This document shows, piece after piece, positions 32,081 to 40,959 of a stretch of DNA of 64,000 bases. Position 1 is the first letter of the stretch, and each line of letters opens with the position of its first letter. The stretch is from assembly GCF_016107395.1 (NCBI RefSeq), contig NZ_JAAIKO010000017.1:1-64000 (forward strand), written 5' to 3'. The stretch comes from Streptomyces fildesensis (GTDB lineage: Bacteria; Actinomycetota; Actinomycetes; Streptomycetales; Streptomycetaceae). The notes beneath the pieces are model-generated. The model saw nothing but the letters and a program-made list of their open reading frames with translations. It had not been told where the DNA came from and did no database searches. Position numbers and translations under genes: made by a program.

Positions 32081-35000
32081 CGGGGGTGACGGCGCCGCGA
32101 GCGGTGCCGCGCCCGGACGGCCCCTGGGCGACCGTGGAGCCCGACTGTCCCTTGACGACGCGCAGCTGGGCGGGGATGCGCTGCCGCAGATCGGCGACGT
32201 GGCTGACGATACCGACGGCGCGGTCCCGTTCCCGCAGCGCGTCCAGGACGTCCAGCACCTCGTCCAGGGTCTGCTCGTCGAGGCTGCCGAAGCCCTCGTC
32301 GATGAAGAGGGTGTCCAGCCGGGTGCCGCCCGCCTCGTCGGTGACGACGTCCGCGAGGCCGAGCGCCAGCGCCAGGGAGGCGGAGAAGGTCTCGCCCCCC
32401 GACAGGGTCGCGGTGTCGCGCTCGGTGCCCGTCCAGGCGTCGACGGCCATCAGGCCCAGCCCGGACCGGGAGCGGCCCGCGCTCCTGGCGTCGCTGTGGA
32501 CGAGGGTGTAGCGCCCCGACGACATGCGCTGCAGCCGGACGCTGGCCGCCGCGGCGACCTGTTCCAGCCGGGCGGCCAGCACGTAGGTCTCCAGTTCCAT
32601 CTTCAGCTGGTTCTCGGTGGAGGTGCCGGCCGACAGGTCCGCCAGCCGCCGGATCCGGGCGTACTCGGCGCGGGCCGGGGCGAGTTCAGCGGCCTTCGCG
32701 GCGGCCTGCGCCCCCAGCCGGTCGAGGTCGGCGCCGCGCGTCTGCGCGGCGGCGTGCGCGGCGGCCGCCTCCCGCAGCCGGGCGGTCGTGGCGTCGACGG
32801 CCGCCCGCGCCCGCGCGGGATCGGCGGCCGGCAGTGCGGCGGCGGCCGCGAGTCCGGGCGCCGCCAGATCGGCGGTGACGGCGGCCTCCTCGTCGCGCCA
32901 CTGCGCCACGAGGTGCTCCAGCCGCAGCCGCCGGTCGGGCGCGGAGAGCGCGCGGGCCGCGTCGGCGGGGGTGTCGAACCCGGCGCGGAACGCCGCGTCG
33001 GACAGTGCCGCGTCGGCCTCCTTCAGCCGCTGGGCCCCGTCGTGCTCCCGGTCGACAGCCTGCGCCGCCGTGGTCAGCAGATCGACGCGCCGGGCCAGTT
33101 GCGATCTGCGGGCGGCCACGGTCGCGAAGCCGCCGCGCGCCCGCGACAGCTGCTCGGCGATCCGCTCGTACTGCTCGTCGAGCTCCTCGCGCCGCGAGGT
33201 CCGCGCAGCGGCCCGGCTCAGCGCCTCGTGCCGCTCCGCGGTCCTGCGGTCGCGTTCCCGTTCGGCCTCGCCGAGCGCCTCACGGGCGGCGTGGGTGTCG
33301 GCGGCGGCGCGCACCGCGAGCACGTATTCGCCGTCCAACGCGGTGTACGCGGCGGCCAGTTCGTCCACCGGGGTGTCGCCGGCCGCCGCCAGGGCGGCGT
33401 CCCGCCCGGCCCGCGCGCGGCTCAGCTCGTCCTGCACGGCGCTCTGCGCGGCGGACGCGCTCTGGTAGGCGGCGTAGGCGGCGTCCTCGTCCTCGCGGGT
33501 GACCTGCCGGTCGGAGGGACGGGCCGGCTCGGGGTGCTCGGCGGAGCCGCACACCCGGCAGTTCTCGCCGGGCACCAGGGCGGCGGCCAGTTCCGCGGCG
33601 ATACCGGAGATCCGCCCTTCGCGGGCGTCCTGCCAGGCCTCGCGGGTGTCGGCAGCCCGGTCCCGGGCGGCGCGGTGCCGGTCCTCGGCCACGGTCAGGG
33701 CGTGGGCGTAACGGTCACGCTCCCGGGCCGCGTCGAGGCGGCGGCGGGCCTGGTCGCGTTCGGCGTCCAGCGTTCCGGCGCGGGCCGCGGCGGCCTGGGC
33801 GTCGTCGACGCGCCGCTGCAGACGCAGCCGTTCCGGCTCCCAGCCCTCCAGCCAGCCGTCGGTCTCCTGTACGGCCTCGCCGTCGCCGCGCGCCTCGGCC
33901 TCCAACCGGTCGCGGCGGACGGCCAGTTCCGCGGCGCGCCGCTCCAGCTCCCCCGCCTCGGTGAGCGATCCGAGCTCCTCGCGCAGCTGGTTGGCGGTCG
34001 CGGTGAGCTGTTCGGCGGCCGCCTCGGCGAGGTCGGCGGGGAGCTCCGCCCGCGCACTGCACCGGGCGGCGAGCGCCTGCTGGTGCTGTGTGGCGGCCTT
34101 CTCCCGCAGTTCCAGGGCCGATTCGACGCCGGAGGCGCGGTGCGCCCGCTCCAGCCGGGCGCGCTGTTCATCACGTTCCGACCGGGCCCCGGCGATGCCG
34201 TCGGCCCGGCGGCGGGCGGCGGCGTGGCGCTGCTGCAGCCCGTACAGCTCCTGGACGGCGGCGGCCTCGTCGCGGGCCCGGAGGTGCGCCTGTTCGGCCA
34301 GCTCCAGCGCGCTCACCGCGATGGCGTGGCGCTCGCGCGCGGTGGAGCGCAGTACGGCCGCCCACTGCAGGATGGGCGCGGCCAGGTCGGAGTGGACCGC
34401 CGGTGCGCGCGCCGGAACGTCCTCGGGCAGCCAGTCGTCCAGCGGCTCGGCCCCCGGTCCCGCCGCCTGGGCGAGGCGTCCGGCGAGGTTGTCCAGCTCC
34501 TGGTCGCCGGTCTGGATCCGCTGTTCGGCGGCGCGGCGGCGCTCCTTGAGCCACTCCTCGACGGCCTTGAAGCGACGGGTGTCGAAGAGCCGGCCCAGCA
34601 GGGCGCCGCGTTCGGCGGCGGTGGCCCGCAGGAAGTTGGCGAACTCGCCCTGCGGCAGCAGCACCACCTGGCAGAACTGCTCCCGGCTCATCCCGATCAG
34701 CTGCTTGAGTTCCTCACCGATCTCCTGGTGGGACTTGGAGAGCGCGCGCCACTCGCCGTCGCTGCGCTCCCGCAGCAACGTGACGGCCTTCTCCTGGGTC
34801 GTCCCGGAGCCGCGCTTCTTCGGGCGCTGCTGCTCGGGCCGCCGGGTGATCTCCAAGTGCCTTCCGCCGACGTGCAGTTCGAGCACCACCTCGGTGCCGA
34901 GGGCGGCGTCGGCGTGGTCGCTGCGCAGCCGGTTGGCCGGCCGGCTGCCGGGGACCTCGCCGTACAGGGCGAAGCAGACGCCGTCGAGGATGGAGGTCTT

Positions 35001-35120
35001 CCCCGCCCCGGTCGCGCCGTGCAGGAGGAACAGTCCGGCCGAGGACAGTTCGTCGAAGTCGACGCTCTCGGTGCCCGCGAAGGGGCCGAAGGCGGTGAGG
35101 TCGAGCCGGTGCAGCCGCAT
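32070..35120 (-). CDS. sbcC: Nuclease SbcCD subunit C (SMC-like ATPase)
   Basis: 1016 residues. Walker A GATGAGKTSILDG (about 34-46), Q-loop LLPQGEFANFL, two long coiled coils (about 175-480 and 540-830) meeting at a zinc hook CRVCG (about 523-527), ABC signature LSGGETF and Walker B LFIDEGFGSLDE near the C-terminus. With SbcD it opens hairpins and protein-blocked DNA ends, acting in double-strand break processing. It follows sbcD by 3 bases, the standard order. The extremely Ala/Arg/Glu-rich coiled coil is normal for actinobacterial members. Confidence 0.96.
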   Translation of the reverse strand: MRLHRLDLTAFGPFAGTESVDFDELSSAGLFLLHGATGAGKTSILDGVCFALYGEVPGSRPANRLRSDHADAALGTEVVLELHVGGRHLEITRRPEQQRPKKRGSGTTQEKAVTLLRERSDGEWRALSKSHQEIGEELKQLIGMSREQFCQVVLLPQGEFANFLRATAAERGALLGRLFDTRRFKAVEEWLKERRRAAEQRIQTGDQELDNLAGRLAQAAGPGAEPLDDWLPEDVPARAPAVHSDLAAPILQWAAVLRSTARERHAIAVSALELAEQAHLRARDEAAAVQELYGLQQRHAAARRRADGIAGARSERDEQRARLERAHRASGVESALELREKAATQHQQALAARCSARAELPADLAEAAAEQLTATANQLREELGSLTEAGELERRAAELAVRRDRLEAEARGDGEAVQETDGWLEGWEPERLRLQRRVDDAQAAAARAGTLDAERDQARRRLDAARERDRYAHALTVAEDRHRAARDRAADTREAWQDAREGRISGIAAELAAALVPGENCRVCGSAEHPEPARPSDRQVTREDEDAAYAAYQSASAAQSAVQDELSRARAGRDAALAAAGDTPVDELAAAYTALDGEYVLAVRAAADTHAAREALGEAERERDRRTAERHEALSRAAARTSRREELDEQYERIAEQLSRARGGFATVAARRSQLARRVDLLTTAAQAVDREHDGAQRLKEADAALSDAAFRAGFDTPADAARALSAPDRRLRLEHLVAQWRDEEAAVTADLAAPGLAAAAALPAADPARARAAVDATTARLREAAAAHAAAQTRGADLDRLGAQAAAKAAELAPARAEYARIRRLADLSAGTSTENQLKMELETYVLAARLEQVAAAASVRLQRMSSGRYTLVHSDARSAGRSRSGLGLMAVDAWTGTERDTATLSGGETFSASLALALGLADVVTDEAGGTRLDTLFIDEGFGSLDEQTLDEVLDVLDALRERDRAVGIVSHVADLRQRIPAQLRVVKGQSGSTVAQGPSGRGTARGAVTPVTT

Positions 35121-35123
35121 TGC

Positions 35124-36281
35124 TTACGTTTCCGTCCTTGCGTGGTGCGCGCGTACCGCGTCCAGGGCCTCGCGCAGTACCGTCCGTTCCCGCCCGTCGG
35201 GGCCCGAGCCCCGGACGTGGGCCACGAAGTCCTCGGCGATCTGCTGGTCGGTGCGGCCGCGCAGCCGCTGGGCGTAGGAGACCGCCGGGTCGGCGCCGGA
35301 TTTCTCGGGGTCGAAGGCGAGGCTGAGCACGTGCGGGAAGCGCTTGGCCAGGGCCGCCATCGGTTCCGGCGGGCGCAGCGCGTCGGTGAGGGTGGCCTCG
35401 ACCCAGGCGTCCTCGTGCCGCTCCAGCGCCGGATCGGCGAGCAGGTCGTCCAGGTGGCCGCGGATCCGGGCGATCGGGCGCGGCACCGGGCAGTCGACGC
35501 GCTCGGCGGTCACGGCGCCGTCCTGGTCGAGGTCGACCAGCCACATGCTCTTGCGGTGCCGCTCCTCGGAGAAGGAGTACGCCAGCGGCGAGCCGGAGTA
35601 CCGGACCCGTTCGGTGATCGTCTGGCAGCCGTGCAGATGGCCGAGCGCCACATAGTCGACGCCCGCGAAGATCTCGGCGGGCACGGCCTCCACCCCGCCC
35701 GCCGTGATGTCGCGCTCGCTGTCGCTCGGCGCGCCTCCGGTGACGAAGGCGTGCGCCAGCACCACCGAGCGGGTACCGGCCGGGCGGGTGGCGAGATCGG
35801 CGCGCACCCGGTCCATGGCCGCGCCCAGCACGGCGGTGTGGTCGGCCCGCTCGGCGTCGAATTCCGCACGGACCAGCGCAGGTTCGAGGTAGGGCAGCCC
35901 GTACAGCACGGTGTCACCGGCGGCGCCCGGCAGGACGACGGGGATCGCGCAGCCCGCCGGGTCGGTGCGCAGGTGGATGCCGGCGCGGCCCATGAGGCCT
36001 GCGCCGACGCCCAGCCGCCGGGCCGAATCGTGGTTCCCGGAGATCATCACCGTCGGGACGCCGAGGTCGGCGAGCCGGTGCAGGGCGTCGTCGAAGAGCT
36101 CGACGGCGGACAGCGGCGGCACCGCCCGGTCGTAGATGTCCCCGGCGACGAGCACCACGTCGACGGCCTCGGCGCGGACCGTGCTGACGAGATGGTCGAG
36201 GAAGGCCGCCTGGGCGGCGAGCAGGCTCTCACGGTGGAACGAACGTCCCAGATGCCAGTCGGAAGTGTGCAGAAGTCTCAC
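35124..36281 (-). CDS. sbcD: Nuclease SbcCD subunit D
   Basis: 385 residues from GTG 36281, giving the family-typical N-terminus MRLLHTSDWHLGRSF; GGAG lies 8 bases upstream, and the longer frame to 36392 is unsupported. Calcineurin-like metallophosphoesterase: HTSDWHLG (D-x-H), VLVAGDIYD, MISGNHDSARRL and ALGHLHGCQ supply the two-metal site. Mn-dependent nuclease subunit of SbcCD. First gene of the sbcDC operon. Confidence 0.95.
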   Translation of the reverse strand: MRLLHTSDWHLGRSFHRESLLAAQAAFLDHLVSTVRAEAVDVVLVAGDIYDRAVPPLSAVELFDDALHRLADLGVPTVMISGNHDSARRLGVGAGLMGRAGIHLRTDPAGCAIPVVLPGAAGDTVLYGLPYLEPALVRAEFDAERADHTAVLGAAMDRVRADLATRPAGTRSVVLAHAFVTGGAPSDSERDITAGGVEAVPAEIFAGVDYVALGHLHGCQTITERVRYSGSPLAYSFSEERHRKSMWLVDLDQDGAVTAERVDCPVPRPIARIRGHLDDLLADPALERHEDAWVEATLTDALRPPEPMAALAKRFPHVLSLAFDPEKSGADPAVSYAQRLRGRTDQQIAEDFVAHVRGSGPDGRERTVLREALDAVRAHHARTET

Positions 36282-36533
36282 TGGGGTGCTCCGACCTGCA
36301 CGTTTATCGCTCCTCCACCCCGGTACCCGCACCGAATCAGCGTGGGGTCCCGCTGTCGGCACCGACCACGCTAGCGCCCGGACGCCCCCCATCCATCACG
36401 GACCTCGGTTTGTCATCGGTTCCGGGGCCGGACGGCGGGCGGTATTGCCGTGCTCCGGTCCGTTACGAAACGATCACGCCAGGGGCGGACTACTTCCGAA
36501 CGCGCCCCGCCGCCGACGCCCTTGGAGTGAGAA

Positions 36534-37382
36534 GTGCCGACATTCGAGATCACGGCCGCGAGCGCCGCCGACATCGGGCTGATGGCGGACTGGGCCGCCG
36601 CGGAGGGCTGGAACCCGGGCCGCACCGACGGCTCCGCCTTCTTCGCGGCCGATCCGCACGGTTTCCTGATCGGCCGCCTCGACGGCGAACCGGTCGCCTG
36701 TGTCTCGGTCGTCCGGTACGGCACCGATTTCGGCTTCCTCGGCTTCTACATCACCCAGCCGTCGCTGCGCGGCCAGGGTTATGGCATCCAGCTCTGGCGC
36801 GCCGGCATGGCGCGGCTCGCCGGGCGCAACGTCGGGCTCGACGGGGTGATTGCCCAGCAGGAGAACTACCGCAAGTCCGGATTCCGCTCCGCCTGGAACA
36901 ACATCCGCTACGAAGGCACTCCGGCCGCGGACACCCCGGCGCCGGCGGGCGTCACCCTGGTCGACGCCCGCACCCTGCCCTTCGATCAACTCGCCGCCTA
37001 CGACCGCCGTTTCTTCCCGGCGCCGCGCGACAGTTTCCTGGCCACCTGGATCGCCGCGGCCCAGCGCACCCCGCTGGCCGCGGTGCGCGACGGGGAGCTG
37101 CAGGGGCTCGCCGTGCTGCGCGCGTGCCGCGAGGCCTCGCGCATCGGTCCGGTCCACGCGGACTCGCCGGAGGTGGCGGGCGCGCTGGTCGGCGCGCTGG
37201 CGGCGACCGTGCCGGGCGAGCCGGTGTCGATCGACGTGCCCGACATCAACAAGCCGGCGGTGCACCTGATGGAACGGCTCGGCCTGGCGCCGTCCTTCGA
37301 GACCGCCCGGATGTACACCGGTCCGCTGCCGGAGACCGATCAGGCCGGGATGTACGGCGTCACCAGCCTCGAACTGGGCTGA
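36534..37382 (+). CDS. GNAT-family acetyltransferase with duplicated C-terminal domain
   Basis: 282 residues from GTG 36534, with GGAGTGAGAA immediately upstream. N-terminal GNAT domain (about 1-130): FLGFYITQPSLRGQGYGIQLW holds the acetyl-CoA loop, then QQENYRKSGF. The C-terminal about 140 residues (AAYDRRFFPAPRDSFLATWI...) form the YitH/DUF1248-like second domain seen in several GNAT proteins. Substrate unknown. Transcribed alone and converging on the IMPACT-family gene, 17 bases apart. Confidence 0.82.
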   Translation: MPTFEITAASAADIGLMADWAAAEGWNPGRTDGSAFFAADPHGFLIGRLDGEPVACVSVVRYGTDFGFLGFYITQPSLRGQGYGIQLWRAGMARLAGRNVGLDGVIAQQENYRKSGFRSAWNNIRYEGTPAADTPAPAGVTLVDARTLPFDQLAAYDRRFFPAPRDSFLATWIAAAQRTPLAAVRDGELQGLAVLRACREASRIGPVHADSPEVAGALVGALAATVPGEPVSIDVPDINKPAVHLMERLGLAPSFETARMYTGPLPETDQAGMYGVTSLELG

Positions 37383-37399
37383 CGGTTCCCGGACCAGAT

Positions 37400-38035
37400 C
37401 TACCGGGCCTGGACGTCGACGAATTCGGTGCCGCCGGCCTCCACCGTGGCGGCACCGGAGGTGCTGTCGGCGACCCAGGAGCGGAACGCCGCCACCTCGG
37501 ACTCCGGCAGCGCGATGTCGATGCGCACATCGGCGCCGTACCGCACGCCGCGCACCGTGCGCCCGGCCGACCGCAGGTCGTTCTCCAGCTTGCCCGCCCG
37601 CTGGTGGTCGGCCGCGACCGTCAGCAGCGCGAGGCGCTGCCGTTCGACGGTGCCCAGTTCGTCGAGCGCGGCGGACACGGCGCCGCCGTAGGCGCGTACC
37701 AGCCCGCCCGCGCCGAGCTGGACCCCGCCGTAGTAGCGGGTGACGACGGCGACGACATCGCGCACCTCGCGGCGCAGCAGCACCTGCAGCATGGGGGTGC
37801 CCGCGGTTCCGCCGGGTTCGCCGTCGTCGCCGGCCTTGTGGATGCGGCCCTCGGCGCCGATGACGTAGGCGAAGCAGTTGTGGGTCGCGCTCGGGTGCTC
37901 CTTGCGGATCTTCTGGATGAACGCCTGCGCGGCCTGCTCGCTGCCCGCGGGCGCCAGCGCGCACAGGAAGCGCGAGCGCTTGATCTCGCTCTCGTGCACG
38001 CCCTCGCGCCCTACCGTCAGATACCGGTCCACCAT
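37400..38035 (-). CDS. IMPACT/YigZ-family protein
   Basis: 211 residues, matching E. coli YigZ length (204). The N-terminal ribosomal-S5-like domain has the family block SATHNCFAYVIG, DDGEPGGTAGTPML and VTRYYGGVQLGAGGLVRAYGGA; the C-terminal ferredoxin-like domain follows. The eukaryotic relative IMPACT tunes GCN2 signalling; the bacterial role is unclear, and proteolysis-related activity has been suggested. Divergent from the CoA-binding protein gene. Confidence 0.92.
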   Translation of the reverse strand: MVDRYLTVGREGVHESEIKRSRFLCALAPAGSEQAAQAFIQKIRKEHPSATHNCFAYVIGAEGRIHKAGDDGEPGGTAGTPMLQVLLRREVRDVVAVVTRYYGGVQLGAGGLVRAYGGAVSAALDELGTVERQRLALLTVAADHQRAGKLENDLRSAGRTVRGVRYGADVRIDIALPESEVAAFRSWVADSTSGAATVEAGGTEFVDVQAR

Positions 38036-38124
38036 CCGGCCACCCTATGCCGCCGGCCGGGAATGGGCCGGGCCGGTCGCTCGTTGACCAGGCACGACGA
38101 GCGGGACACCCTCTGGAGGACGAC

Positions 38125-38532
38125 GTGTACGGCGATGCTGCGACGGTACGGAAGATCCTGACCGGGCTGGGTGACACCTGGGCGGTGGTCGGTCTGTCGA
38201 ACAACGAGGCACGGGCCGCCTACGGGGTCGCGCGGGTGCTCCAGCGCTTCGGCAAGCGGATCGTTCCCGTCCACCCCAAGGCCGAGACCGTGCACGGCGA
38301 GCAGGGGTACGCCTCGCTCGCCGACATTCCGTTCCCGGTCGACGTGGTCGACGTCTTCGTCAACTCCGAGCTGGCGGGCGCGGTCGCCGACGAGGCGGTG
38401 GCGGCCGGCGCGAAGGCCGTGTGGTTCCAGCTCGGGGTGATCGACGAGGCCGCGTTCGAGCGGACGCGGGGGGCCGGCGCGGAGATGGTCATGGACCGCT
38501 GCCCGGCGATCGAGATTCCCCGCCTCGGCTGA
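38125..38532 (+). CDS. CoA-binding domain protein (YccU family)
   Basis: 135 residues from GTG 38125, chosen because CTGGAGGAC ends about 5 bases upstream; the frame is open upstream but unsupported. Rossmann-like CoA-binding fold: WAVVGLSNNEARAAYGVARVLQRFG, IVPVHPK, VDVVDVFVNSE, AVWFQLGV, and the Cys/Pro block MDRCPAIEIPRL. Length and motifs match the YccU/succinyl-CoA-ligase-like single-domain family, whose function is unassigned but has been linked to acyl-CoA sensing. Confidence 0.88.
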   Translation: MYGDAATVRKILTGLGDTWAVVGLSNNEARAAYGVARVLQRFGKRIVPVHPKAETVHGEQGYASLADIPFPVDVVDVFVNSELAGAVADEAVAAGAKAVWFQLGVIDEAAFERTRGAGAEMVMDRCPAIEIPRLG

Positions 38533-38568
38533 CGCGCGATACCGGGTCACGGCGCCTACGGTGGCGGG

Positions 38569-38847
38569 GTGAGCAAGGACCGCAAGCCTCCGCCGCCCTT
38601 CGGGCTCGATGAGAAGACCTACGCCGACCTATGGTTCTACGCCCTGCCGGTGCTCGGCTTCGTGCTGGCCTTCGGGGTCTTCGCGCTGCTGCTCGGTGTG
38701 CTGCCCGACCACTGGTGGGGTGAGGTGCTGGCGGCCGTGGTCGCGGTGGGCGCCGGGGTGATCGTGGTGCGGGCGGGCCGGCGGCTGCACCGGTCCCTGC
38801 ACCCGGCGGACGAGGACCGGTCCGACGGGCCGCCGGACCGGCGCTGA
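38569..38847 (+). CDS. Small two-helix membrane protein
   Basis: 92 residues. Two hydrophobic helices: about 22-43 (LWFYALPVLGFVLAFGVFALLLGVL) and about 48-66 (GEVLAAVVAVGAGVIVVRAG), with charged ends (MSKDRKPPPP at the N-terminus, ADEDRSDGPPDRR at the C-terminus). Actinobacterial hypothetical protein; no function inferred. TACGGT (38557-38562) ends 6 bases before GTG 38569, so it appears leaderless. Eleven bases separate its stop from the convergent YbaK-type gene. Confidence 0.72.
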   Translation: MSKDRKPPPPFGLDEKTYADLWFYALPVLGFVLAFGVFALLLGVLPDHWWGEVLAAVVAVGAGVIVVRAGRRLHRSLHPADEDRSDGPPDRR

Positions 38848-38857
38848 CCGCAGCCGA

Positions 38858-39388
38858 TCAGATACCGAGGCCCTCCAGGACGACGGCGCCCGGCAGTGCG
38901 GCGAGTACCTTGCCCGGCACGATCAGCTTGCCGCGCCGGGCGCCGCTGCCGATCACCAGGTACGGGGCGTCGACGACGGCCGCGTCGATGAGCAGCGGCC
39001 AGTCGCCGGGCAGGCCGACGGGGGTGATGCCGCCGTACTCCATGCCGGTGGCGCCGGTCGCGGCGTCCATGGGGGCGAACGAGGCCTTGCGGGCGCCGAG
39101 ATGGCGCCGGACCACGCCGTTGACGTCGACGCGGGTCGTGGAGAGCACCAGGCACGCGGCGAGCGTGACGTCCTGGCCGCGCTTGCCCGCGACGACCACG
39201 CAGTTCGCCGAGGCGTCCACGAGGTCGGCGCCGTAGGTCTCGACGAAGACGGCGGTGTCGGCCTTCTCGGGGTCGGTGTCGACATGGAGCATGTCGGCGG
39301 TCACCGCGGCGGCCACCGGAGCCGGGAGCAGGTCGAGCCGTTCGGTGGCGGGGTGGGCTTCGTCGAAATTGCCGATCGGTGCGCGCAT
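38858..39388 (-). CDS. YbaK/EbsC-family aminoacyl-tRNA deacylase
   Basis: 176 residues from ATG 39388. YbaK fold: TAVFVETYGADLVDASANCVVV, then VVAGKRG with the conserved Lys, RRHLGARKASFAPMDAATGATGMEYGGITPVGLP, whose GxxxGGxxP loop is the hallmark. These proteins hydrolyse mischarged Cys-tRNA(Pro) or related errors. This is the shorter actinobacterial subfamily, so exact tRNA specificity is not claimed. Downstream of the XRE-cupin regulator by 20 bases, probably the same transcript. Confidence 0.85.
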   Translation of the reverse strand: MRAPIGNFDEAHPATERLDLLPAPVAAAVTADMLHVDTDPEKADTAVFVETYGADLVDASANCVVVAGKRGQDVTLAACLVLSTTRVDVNGVVRRHLGARKASFAPMDAATGATGMEYGGITPVGLPGDWPLLIDAAVVDAPYLVIGSGARRGKLIVPGKVLAALPGAVVLEGLGI

Positions 39389-39408
39389 ACCGGGAAACGT
39401 AACAGGCG

Positions 39409-39981
39409 CTACCGGGGCGGCGGGACGGCGATCGCGAGCGTCATCTCGGCCGGGACCGCACCCGCGTTGTGGTAGCCGTGCGGCACATGGGCGTCGAAGC
39501 TCGCGGTGGTCCCGGAGGGGACGCGGTACTCCTGGCCTTCGACGACGAGCGTCAGCTCGCCCGCGTCCACCCGGATCAGTTCGGCGCTGCCGGGCGGGTG
39601 GGCGTCGGAGTCGTGACCCTCGCCGGGCATGAGCCGCCAGGACCACAGTTCCAGCGGGCCGGGCGCCTCGGTGCCGGCCTGGAGCGTGCCGTAGCTGCCG
39701 GCCGGGGTGCTCCACAGCGGTACGGCGCGGTCGGCCGGGACCAGCCGGACCTGGGGGCTGTCGGCGTAGTCCAGGAGGTTGGCGATGCTGATGCCGACGG
39801 CGTCGGCGATCCGCACCACGGTGCCGATGCTGGGGTTGGTCCTGGCCTGCTCGATCTGAATGATCATGCCCCGGCTGACGCCCGCGCGGGCGGCGAGCGC
39901 GTCCAGGCTGTATCCGCGCTCCAGCCGCAGCCGTTTGACGTTGCGGGCGAGCGACTGGGCGACGATTTCGAGGTCCGGCAC
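39409..39981 (-). CDS. XRE-family regulator with cupin domain
   Basis: 190 residues from GTG 39981 (TTG 39993 also possible). Helix-turn-helix about 10-62: LARNVKRLRLERGYSLDALAARAGVSRGMI. C-terminal cupin (about 100-190): GHDSDAHPPGSAELIRVDAGELTLVV and SFDAHVPHGYHN carry the His/Glu metal or ligand pocket. This architecture regulates nutrient and polyamine genes, and often a divergent transporter. An EamA transporter starts about 100 bases away in the opposite direction, and paired AGTKCACT boxes lie between. Confidence 0.86.
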   Translation of the reverse strand: MPDLEIVAQSLARNVKRLRLERGYSLDALAARAGVSRGMIIQIEQARTNPSIGTVVRIADAVGISIANLLDYADSPQVRLVPADRAVPLWSTPAGSYGTLQAGTEAPGPLELWSWRLMPGEGHDSDAHPPGSAELIRVDAGELTLVVEGQEYRVPSGTTASFDAHVPHGYHNAGAVPAEMTLAIAVPPPR

Positions 39982-40008
39982 GCTTCCGTCCAATATTATG
40001 AATGACAG

Positions 40009-40026
40009 AGTTCACTTGAGTGCACT
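40009..40026. promoter_or_regulatory. Candidate operator between XRE-cupin and EamA genes
   Basis: AGTTCACTTGAGTGCACT: two copies of AGTKCACT separated by TG. The whole 18-mer is also a 14/18 imperfect palindrome. AT-rich CATAATATT (40000-39992, minus) beside it looks like the -10 region of the XRE gene. Confidence 0.5.
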
Positions 40027-40077
40027 ACGGTGTGCTGTACCAACACGTTCATCACACTGTACTGCGGGGGAAGTCCC

Positions 40078-40941
40078 ATGACAGCGGTTCTCGCGCTCGC
40101 CACCAGCCTGCTCTGGGGGCTCGCCGACTTCGGCGGCGGGCTGCTCACCCGCCGGCTGCCGGCGCTGGTCGTGGTCGTCGCCTCGCAGATCGCCGCCGCG
40201 CTCGTCCTCGGCGTCATCGTCGTGGCGACCGGGGCGTGGAGCGAGATCGGCCCGCAGCTCTGGTACGCCGTCGCCGCCGGCGTCGTCGGTCCTGTCGCGA
40301 TGATCTGCTTCTACAAGGCCCTCGCCCAGGGCCCGATGGGCGTGGTCTCCCCGCTGGCCACCGTCGGCGTCGTGATACCGCTCGGCGTCGGACTGACGCT
40401 CGGCGAACGCCCTGGACTGCTGCAGTACGGCGGGATCGCGGTGGCCGTCGTCGGCGTCGTCCTGGCCGGCGGCCCGCAGCTGCGCGGCGCGCCCGTGCAG
40501 CGGCAGACGGTGCTGCTCACCCTCGTCGCCGCCTTCGGCTTCGGCTCGGTGTTCGCGCTCATCGCCGAGGCGTCCTCGACGCTCACCGGACTGTTCCTGG
40601 CGCTCTTCGTCCAGCGGGTCTGCAACTCGCTGGTCGGCGGCGCCGCGCTGGCCGTGGCCGTCCGGCGTGACCCGGCCGCCGCACCGGAGGGCGGCATGGC
40701 CGTGGTGTGGTCCGCCATGCCGGCGCTCACCCTGGTCGGCCTCGCGGACGTCGCGGCGAACGGCACGTACTCGCTGGCCGCCCAGCACGGCCCGGTCACC
40801 GTCGCCGCGGTACTCGCCTCGCTCTACCCGGTGGTGACGGCGCTCGCCGCCCGGGGCTTCCTCAAGGAACGGCTGCTCGCGATCCAGGCCGCGGGCGCGG
40901 GACTCGCGATGGCCGGGACGATCCTGCTCGCGGCGGGATAG
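40078..40941 (+). CDS. EamA/DMT-family transporter
   Basis: 287 residues from ATG 40078, with GGGGGAAG about 6 bases upstream. Ten hydrophobic helices in two EamA repeats (about 2-137 and 148-285). Repeat signatures: LLWGLADFGGGLLTRR, GPVAMICFYKALAQGPMGVVSPLA, GLADVAANGTYSLAAQHGPVTVAAVLASLYPVVTALAA. Inner-membrane metabolite exporter; substrate unknown. Divergent from and probably controlled by the XRE-cupin regulator. Confidence 0.87.
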   Translation: MTAVLALATSLLWGLADFGGGLLTRRLPALVVVVASQIAAALVLGVIVVATGAWSEIGPQLWYAVAAGVVGPVAMICFYKALAQGPMGVVSPLATVGVVIPLGVGLTLGERPGLLQYGGIAVAVVGVVLAGGPQLRGAPVQRQTVLLTLVAAFGFGSVFALIAEASSTLTGLFLALFVQRVCNSLVGGAALAVAVRRDPAAAPEGGMAVVWSAMPALTLVGLADVAANGTYSLAAQHGPVTVAAVLASLYPVVTALAARGFLKERLLAIQAAGAGLAMAGTILLAAG

Positions 40942-40959
40942 CCGGGCCGCGAGCGGGCC

